Positions 6,367 to 11,176 of a stretch of DNA of 11,176 nucleotides are shown here, piece by piece. The position numbers and the translations under genes are program-made. Source of the stretch: Frankiales bacterium (GTDB lineage Bacteria > Actinomycetota > Actinomycetes > Mycobacteriales > SCTD01); assembly GCA_025464915.1 (NCBI GenBank), contig JAODNF010000468.1:1-11176 (forward strand), read 5' to 3'. The notes beneath the pieces were generated by a model. That model was not told the origin of the DNA and did no database searches. It saw only the letters and a program-made list of their open reading frames with translations. Every line of letters starts with the position of its first letter. Positions within the stretch are counted from its first letter, which is position 1.

Positions 6367-6529
6367 CGCAGCCGACCTGACCGCATCCTGACGGTTCCGG
6401 GTCTACCTGCGCGGCCCAGGCCAGTGCGCGGGCGGCCGTCGTCGCGTACCTGGAGGACTGCCTCGTCCCACAGGAGAAAGACGCAGAACCGCCTCCACCG
6501 AGCCGCGTCGACAGGCAGACTTCAGGGTT

Positions 6530-7477
6530 GTGCGTGGTCTTCGCTCCTTCCTTGCCGTGGGCACCGCCGGTGCTGTCGTGCTCGCCGCCGGCGTCGTCAC
6601 AGCCCTCGTCGGGCTGGGCCCGTCCCCCTCCGACGTGGCCAGCGACTGGCTGACCGACCTCACCGCTGGGCACGTCGCCAAGGCGCTCGACCTCACCGTC
6701 CACTCCTCCTCGGTCGACCGCAGCTTGCTCCGCCAGGACCTGCCGGCGGCGAACCGCATCACGAAGGCGAAGCTCGGCAAGGTCAGCCAGAGGTCCGGCA
6801 CGGCCACGGCCGCCATCAGCTACGACGTCGACGGGTTCCCGCAGAGCGCGACCCTGCGCCTCAGCAGGCACGGCCGGAGCTGGCGGATCGACAACGGGCT
6901 GTCCAGCCTCGTCATCGACGGGGCAGCCAGCGAGGTCACCTCGCTGAAGGTCAACGGCGTGGCCGTCACCGTGGACTCCGGCGGCGCGGAGGTCCCCGCA
7001 CTTCCCGGGCTCTACTCGGCCGCGATGCCGGCGACCTTCGCGTTCGTGGCGAAGGCCCAGAAGACGCCCGTGACGACCGACCGGGGCGCGCTGCACTTCG
7101 ACCTCGAGCCCACCGCGGCCGGGCGCGCGGCGGCGAGCGCAGCCGTTTTGCAGTCGCTGCGGACCTGCCTCGCCCATCGCCCCCAGGTGCTCGAGAACCC
7201 CTGCCACGCGCACACGGCGACCATCACCGACAAGGGCGACTTCAAGAACTCAGACTTCCGGTGGACCCTGCTCAAGAACCCCACGCTGGTCTCCGGGGTG
7301 ACGGGGCAGACGTACTTCGTGACCTCGGCCGCTGCCGGTAAGGCCTCGGTGAGCACCTTCGCCGTCGACCGGAAGAACCGCTTCCCACCGCAGCGGATCA
7401 CCCTGCCGACCTCGATCACGCTGCCCGGAGAGATCGCGGTGACGTTCACGGGTCACACCCCGCACGTCACGTACTGA
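6530..7477 (+). CDS. Membrane-anchored extracytoplasmic protein of unknown function
   Basis: The predicted protein has 315 residues. Residues 1-29 carry a basic N-terminus (MRGLRS) and one long hydrophobic segment without an obvious cleavage site, so a single-pass anchor with the rest outside is likely. Residues 33-123 look like a small NTF2-like or DUF4878-like domain. It has helices SDVASDWLTDLTAGHVAKAL followed by strands ending in LRLSRHGRSWRID. A second beta-rich domain starts at VNGVAV (141) and includes VPALPGLYSAA (155-165). The only cysteines, C213 and C225, lie in CLAHRPQVLENPC and probably form a disulfide, a pattern I associate with actinobacterial surface proteins. GTG 6530 is preceded by CAGGG, a poor ribosome site. 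It lies between two other exported or membrane proteins on the same strand, 163 bp after the first. Confidence 0.75.
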   Translation: MRGLRSFLAVGTAGAVVLAAGVVTALVGLGPSPSDVASDWLTDLTAGHVAKALDLTVHSSSVDRSLLRQDLPAANRITKAKLGKVSQRSGTATAAISYDVDGFPQSATLRLSRHGRSWRIDNGLSSLVIDGAASEVTSLKVNGVAVTVDSGGAEVPALPGLYSAAMPATFAFVAKAQKTPVTTDRGALHFDLEPTAAGRAAASAAVLQSLRTCLAHRPQVLENPCHAHTATITDKGDFKNSDFRWTLLKNPTLVSGVTGQTYFVTSAAAGKASVSTFAVDRKNRFPPQRITLPTSITLPGEIAVTFTGHTPHVTY

Positions 7478-7492
7478 GCCGGGGCCACGCTC

Positions 7493-7533
7493 AAGGGGGC
7501 GCCCCTTTCGCCCGAAGTTCCACGGGAAAGGGG
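7493..7533 (+). promoter_or_regulatory. Two mutually exclusive hairpins, one hiding the ribosome site of the next gene
   Basis: Hairpin A pairs AAGGGG (7493-7498) with CCCCTT (7502-7507) over a 3-nt loop, just after the upstream stop codon. Hairpin B pairs CCCCTTT (7502-7508) with AAAGGGG (7527-7533), plus an inner CCC (7511-7513) with GGG (7524-7526). AAAGGGG is the Shine-Dalgarno sequence of the GTG at 7539. The central CCCCTT can join only one partner at a time, so A would free the ribosome site and B would hide it. A could also act as a weak terminator. This is read from base pairing only. Confidence 0.5.
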
Positions 7534-7538
7534 AAGCC

Positions 7539-8402
7539 GTGCCGCTGCATCGCCAGACCGTGGTGGGCGACTTGGTCGTCGAGGAGGTCCCCCCTCCCGC
7601 GGACAAGCCGCAGCTGAGCCCTGGCCGCACCTACTGGTGGAACGGCGACGCGTGGGTGCCGGCTCGCACCAACGCGGACGCGCAGGCCGTCCTGACCGCC
7701 GAGCTCGCGGAGCCGCTGATCGCGCCGCTGCCGCCGCAGCCGAAGGCCCCCGTCGCACCCTTGAAGCGGATCGCCGTCCCCGTCCCCCTCGAGGAGGTCA
7801 CCGCCGCGGCACAGCCCGAGCCCGAGGAGGAGCAGACCCTTCCCGACATCGAGTGGCACGCCGCCCCCGTCTCCCGCCCCGCCGGCGTCGCCGGCCCTGA
7901 GCAGCCCGAGCTGGCCGAGGTCCGCTTCCCGTTCCTCGCCGGCCTCGACAAGGCGGGCCTGCTCGCGCTGCTCGCCGCAGCCGGGCTGTGCTGGGTGCCC
8001 CGCGCGGGCGGCCTCGCCGCCCTCGTTCTCGCCCTGGTGGCCCTGGTCGTCTCCGGGTTCCGGCCTTCGCGACTGGCGGTCGTCGCCGCCGCTGTCGCGA
8101 TCCCCGAGCTCGTCGTCGGCCTGCTCCTGCACGCCCATGCCGGTTCGGTCGCCGCCGCGAAGGCCCACAACCTCGAGGTCCTGCAGAAGTCGCTCGAGAA
8201 CGCGGCGCAGTTCGAGGTCGTCACGCACACCTACGAGTCCAGGTACGGCGGCCCGATCGCGCTCGGGCAGCACGGCTGGACCAAGGACCCGCTCATCGAG
8301 TTCACGGACGTCAAGCGCAACGGCTACTGCCTCACCGCCACCCGCGAGGGCGTCACGATGACGATCCGCGCGGACTCGCCGGTGAGCGACGTCCCCTGCT
8401 GA
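7539..8402 (+). CDS. Three-helix membrane protein with N-terminal WWNG-W motif and pilin-like C-terminal domain
   Basis: The predicted protein has 287 residues. The N-terminal region has LSPGRTYWWNGDAWVPAR (26-43), a tryptophan-rich motif common at the ends of actinobacterial membrane proteins. A Pro/Glu/Ala-rich linker follows (about 55-125). Three hydrophobic helices lie at about 136-152, 156-174 and 178-198. The last 85 residues form a soluble domain: a helix AAAKAHNLEVLQKSLENAAQ (205-224), then a YGG turn, strands LIEFTDVKRNGYCLTATREG (252-271), and a final cysteine. C264 and C287 could pair. The order helix, Tyr-Gly segment, strand, GYCLTA, strand and terminal Cys resembles a type IV pilin or pseudopilin headpiece, but the usual pilin N-terminal helix is absent. 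The GTG start has AGGGG 5 nt upstream. It converges with the acylase gene at 9 bp. Function is unknown. Confidence 0.75.
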   Translation: MPLHRQTVVGDLVVEEVPPPADKPQLSPGRTYWWNGDAWVPARTNADAQAVLTAELAEPLIAPLPPQPKAPVAPLKRIAVPVPLEEVTAAAQPEPEEEQTLPDIEWHAAPVSRPAGVAGPEQPELAEVRFPFLAGLDKAGLLALLAAAGLCWVPRAGGLAALVLALVALVVSGFRPSRLAVVAAAVAIPELVVGLLLHAHAGSVAAAKAHNLEVLQKSLENAAQFEVVTHTYESRYGGPIALGQHGWTKDPLIEFTDVKRNGYCLTATREGVTMTIRADSPVSDVPC

Positions 8403-8411
8403 GGCGCCGCG

Positions 8412-10802
8412 TCAGGCGGTGAGGTGCAGGGTCGTCACGGTTGCCTTGGCGACGTCCTTCTCGCAGAAGTGGTCGGTCGCCCACTTCGACTGGCTGAAGA
8501 GCCTGGTCTGGTCCGCGTAGTGCGGGCTCTTCGGGTTCGTCGACTGCGAGTAGGTCAGGATCGTCCTGGTGTCCGGGCAGCCGGTGCCGTTGAACTGCAC
8601 GACCTGGATGAACGAGCTGCCGTGCGGCAGCTGGCCGATGTAGCCCTTGGTGGGGTCCCACGGGGCGGCGACGGCGTTGAAGACACCGAGCGTGCCGGGA
8701 CCGCCCGGGTAGGGCGTGCGGGTGCCGTCGGGACGGGCGTCGATCTGGTACTTCCCCAGCGGGGCGTCGACCGGGATGTGGGCCGCGTTGAGGTCGGCGA
8801 CGCCGTCACCGAACGACTTCAGGACCAGCGGGTCGGCGATGTTGAGACCGCGCGGGGTGTTGACCGGGTCGTTGGCGTCGAACGGGACCTTCCAGATGTG
8901 GGAGGTCTGCAGGGCGCCCTGCACGCCGACCTGGACGGCCGTGGCGTGGGTCCAGAAGCGGCGGAAGACGAGGGCGCCGCGGGCGCTCAGGGTGTCGGTG
9001 CCGTTCCACGTCTTCAGGACGGCGCACGCCTTGCTGACGTCGACAGGTCCGTTGCTCGAGGGCGCCATGCCGCCCGGGAACAGCGAGCACATCTGCAGGA
9101 CGTCGGGCTTGGTGATCTCCCAGGAGTACTGCCGGTCGGAGAACAGCAGGTCCTGCAGCCGCTGCCGGTCGAACTTCCCCGTCTTCAGCACCTCGGCCAC
9201 CATCGTCAGGCCGGAGCGCGTGCGGGTCGTGCGGTCCTTGCGCTCGTCGCCGATGATCGTCGCGAAGCCCTCGAGCGGCTGCGCCGGGTTCGACAGCCAG
9301 TAGCTGTCGTTGGAGTTGGTCACGTAGTCGCTGCGCAGCAGGTACGGCATGTGGCTCGGGCCGAAGATGCCCTTCTGCACCGCGTCGGGGTCGCTCCCCC
9401 ACTCGCACGCCGACCGTGACCCGTCGAGGATCGGGAGCCGCAGCGCGGCGAACGTCGCCTGGCCGGCGGCGGTCGCGCAGGTCGTGACCTGGTCGTTGGT
9501 GACGTGCGGCGTGACGGAGATGTCGGCGTAGAGCGCGACACCCTTGTCGTCGGTGGCGAGGGTGTTGACCCAGGGGATGCCCTGGTTGCGCTTCAGCGAC
9601 GCGAGCACGTCGGCGGACGACTGCGCGTGGTTCACGTCGAAGAAGTGGTTGAGGTAGCGGAAGTTCGGCGCGTTCGCGTCGCCCATCGTGAACGCGATCG
9701 TCGGCGTCCACGGCAGTGGGATGCCGAGCAGGCTCGAGAACACCGAGCCGTGCCGGGTCGCGTAGAGGGTGCGGCTCTGCTTCTTGCCGCCGGGCAGCGC
9801 GACCGTGACGGTGCGGCGAGTCATCTGCGTCGGCTTGCCGTCGTACAGGTAGGTCGTCGGGGAGCCGGGGACGAGGGTCTCCTGGAACGGCGTGAAGCGG
9901 TACGACGTGCTGACCGTGTGCGACCACGCCTGGTGCGCGGTGTGGCCGATGAGGATGATCGGGACACCCAGCAGCGACCCGCCGGCGACGTCGAGCTGGC
10001 CCGGGATCGTCAGGTGCGACTGGAAGAACCGCTCGCTGCCGATCCACGGGAAGTGCGGGTTGCCGAGCAGCAGGCCGTGGCCGTTCTTCGTGGCCGACTT
10101 CCCGAGCGCGACCGCGTTGGACCCGATCGCGAGGCCCTTGAACTCGTTGGCGAGGCCCTCGGCGAGCTTGCTCGTGTCGAGCGTCGGCACCGGCGCCGAC
10201 GGGGTCGGCGGCTGCGCGCCGCCGATGCCGTCGATCGCGACGCCGGCGCTCGCGAGCAGGGCCAGCTGGTAGAAGCGGTGGTAGGCATCGATCTCGGTGA
10301 TCGGCGTGACCCACGGCTTGCCGGCGCAGTTCGGGTCGGTCACCTTGTTGGTCTTCAACCAGCGGTTGTAGCCCGCGACGTAGCCGGTCACCGCCTGCCG
10401 GATCTCCGGCTTCGGCGCGTTCGGGCCCTTGTCCGCGAGCAGCTTCTCGACCGTCTTGTTGTCGTTGATCTGCTGGAAGAAGAAGTCGCTGTTGAGGTTG
10501 TTGACCGAGGCGCCGTTGCCGCGGAAGACGTAGCCGTTCGTCGGCCCGAAGAACTTCGAGCGCTGCGCCCGCACCGTCGTGTAGGTGTCGGCCATGGTGC
10601 AGATCGTGTCCTGCGCCAGCGCGTAGCCGTACCCGTAGCCGAGCGACGCGTAGTTGCTGGCCGTGATGTGCGGGATGCCGTACTCGGTGTAGCGGATCGT
10701 CACGTCGTACCTGGGCGTGGCCTTGGCTGTCACAGCCGACGCGACCGGGGTCAGCCCGACCAGCAGGGCGGCGGCGGCGAGCAGGGCGGTACGACGACGC
10801 AT
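8412..10802 (-). CDS. Secreted penicillin acylase family Ntn-hydrolase, aculeacin A / AHL acylase type
   Basis: The 796-residue precursor has a signal peptide (MRRRTALLAAAALLVGLTPVASA, 1-23). An alpha chain starts at RYDVTIRYTEYGIPHI (31-46). Autocatalytic cleavage is expected before S228 in AIGSNAVALGKS, which becomes the beta-chain N-terminal nucleophile. Numbered from S228, the residues known from the PvdQ active site are all present: H250 (beta 23, in GNPHFPW), V297 (beta 70, in SHTVSTS) and N496 (beta 269, in YVTNSNDS). The spacer between the chains includes a PTPSAPVPT stretch. The family hydrolyses amides with a long acyl chain, such as N-acyl homoserine lactones, echinocandins and siderophore precursors; the substrate here is not known. 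ATG 10802 is chosen because GAGGAG (10812-10817) lies 9 nt upstream; the in-frame ATG at 10811 directly abuts it. It acts outside the membrane. Confidence 0.93.
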   Translation of the reverse strand: MRRRTALLAAAALLVGLTPVASAVTAKATPRYDVTIRYTEYGIPHITASNYASLGYGYGYALAQDTICTMADTYTTVRAQRSKFFGPTNGYVFRGNGASVNNLNSDFFFQQINDNKTVEKLLADKGPNAPKPEIRQAVTGYVAGYNRWLKTNKVTDPNCAGKPWVTPITEIDAYHRFYQLALLASAGVAIDGIGGAQPPTPSAPVPTLDTSKLAEGLANEFKGLAIGSNAVALGKSATKNGHGLLLGNPHFPWIGSERFFQSHLTIPGQLDVAGGSLLGVPIILIGHTAHQAWSHTVSTSYRFTPFQETLVPGSPTTYLYDGKPTQMTRRTVTVALPGGKKQSRTLYATRHGSVFSSLLGIPLPWTPTIAFTMGDANAPNFRYLNHFFDVNHAQSSADVLASLKRNQGIPWVNTLATDDKGVALYADISVTPHVTNDQVTTCATAAGQATFAALRLPILDGSRSACEWGSDPDAVQKGIFGPSHMPYLLRSDYVTNSNDSYWLSNPAQPLEGFATIIGDERKDRTTRTRSGLTMVAEVLKTGKFDRQRLQDLLFSDRQYSWEITKPDVLQMCSLFPGGMAPSSNGPVDVSKACAVLKTWNGTDTLSARGALVFRRFWTHATAVQVGVQGALQTSHIWKVPFDANDPVNTPRGLNIADPLVLKSFGDGVADLNAAHIPVDAPLGKYQIDARPDGTRTPYPGGPGTLGVFNAVAAPWDPTKGYIGQLPHGSSFIQVVQFNGTGCPDTRTILTYSQSTNPKSPHYADQTRLFSQSKWATDHFCEKDVAKATVTTLHLTA

Positions 10803-10811
10803 GGGGGGCAT

Positions 10812-10817
10812 CTCCTC
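10812..10817 (-). promoter_or_regulatory. Ribosome binding site deciding the acylase start
   Basis: GAGGAG on the minus strand is followed directly by one ATG (10811), then CCCCCC, then a second in-frame ATG (10802). Only the second has workable spacing (9 nt). It also gives a standard signal peptide starting MRRRT. Confidence 0.65.
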
Positions 10818-10861
10818 GGGGTTGCCCCTGTGTTTCGACGTCTGCGCGCCCGATCCTGCCC

Positions 10862-11176
10862 GTACGCTCCGGCTACCCCGCCCCGCCACCGTCGCCGAAC
10901 GACGGCCTGGCCATCACCAGCCTGGTCTCGGGGCTGGTCTGGATGGGCGGCCTCGGCAGCCTCGTCGCCGTCATCACCGGCCACCTGTCGCGGTCCAACG
11001 CAAAGAAGCAGGGCCGCAACCCCAGCGGCCTCGCGCTGGCCGGCGTCATGCTCGGCTACCTCGGGCTCGCGGGCACCGCGCTGTTCGTCGTCCTGATCGT
11101 CGCCGTCGGCGGCCGGGTGTCGAAGGCGATCGACCGCGACGACCACGCCCACCTGGACCTGCTGTCCGCCGCGGCG
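10862..11176 (+). CDS. DUF4190-like membrane protein, 3' truncated, start codon unresolved
   Basis: The frame is open to the right edge (105 codons from 10862). It shows a Pro-rich lead SGYPAPPPSPNDG followed by LAITSLVSGLVWMGGLGSLV and AVITGHLSRS. After KKQGRNPSG comes a second hydrophobic span, LALAGVMLGYLGLAGTALFVVLIV. This two-helix layout with the GH and G-x-ALAG-x-x-LGY motifs is characteristic of the DUF4190 family, small actinobacterial membrane proteins of unknown function. The last visible residues are charged, and the rest of the gene lies outside the window. No ATG, GTG or TTG occurs in this frame between about 10682 and the first helix; the first in-frame ATG (10943) would cut that helix in half. 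A GTG at 10830 exists in another frame that reads CPYAPATPP, so an indel in the GC-rich run 10876-10890 may hide the true start. The listed start is only where the family-like sequence begins. Confidence 0.65.

Noticed and set aside
6367..6529. Possible promoter or RNA element between the first two exported-protein genes
   Set aside because: No convincing -10/-35 pair, hairpin or repeat was found in these 163 bp; it appears featureless by eye.
8424..9419. 331-residue plus-strand open frame antisense to the acylase
   Set aside because: Repetitive Arg/Gly/Val composition, no ribosome site and no recognisable domain; a shadow of the acylase.
10818..10828. GGGG-TTG-CCCC mini-hairpin upstream of the acylase ribosome site
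   Set aside because: A 4-bp stem in very GC-rich DNA is too short to claim a regulatory structure.
9504..11096. 530-residue plus-strand open frame antisense to the acylase
   Set aside because: Arg/Val/Asp-rich shadow composition. It runs across the acylase start and through the DUF4190 region in the wrong frame.

Overview
The window looks like chromosomal sequence from a high-GC Gram-positive actinobacterium (Actinomycetota). This is inferred from the very high GC content, GTG starts, long antisense shadow ORFs, a DUF4190-type membrane protein, a WHG-type TetR regulator and an aculeacin-A-acylase-type hydrolase. I cannot name a genus. I see no transposase, phage gene, CRISPR array, tRNA or rRNA. 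Eleven protein genes are supported, and the first and last run off the window.

Left part (1-3354). The tail of a NERD-domain protein with C-terminal membrane helices converges on a SelO/YdiU-type protein AMPylase. SelO lies 52 bp downstream of a TetR regulator on the same strand. The regulator is divergent from a small five-helix DUF2306 membrane protein. The AT-rich gap between those two holds a 37-bp imperfect palindrome, a strong candidate operator for the regulator.

Middle (3379-5320, minus strand). A Rieske [2Fe-2S] protein is translationally coupled to an extended SDR (NAD(P)-dependent epimerase/reductase-like). An SRPBCC (START-like) small protein follows on the same strand. These may act together on a small hydrophobic substrate, but no substrate can be read from the sequence.

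Right-middle (5500-8402, plus strand). Three consecutive genes encode extracytoplasmic or membrane-anchored proteins. They are a secreted beta-propeller-like protein, a single-pass anchored protein with one probable disulfide, and a three-helix membrane protein. The third protein has a WWNG-W motif at its N-terminus and a C-terminal domain that resembles a pilin headpiece. Its ribosome binding site lies inside one of two mutually exclusive hairpins. This trio is the best candidate for an undescribed system, although no function can be assigned. A 12-bp inverted repeat and a tandem 8-bp repeat lie in the divergent gap before it.

Right part (8412-11176). A full-length secreted Ntn-hydrolase of the penicillin acylase family (aculeacin A / AHL acylase type) lies on the minus strand, with all expected catalytic residues at the expected spacing. 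Divergent from it is the start of a DUF4190-like membrane protein, cut by the window edge. No start codon is visible in its frame.
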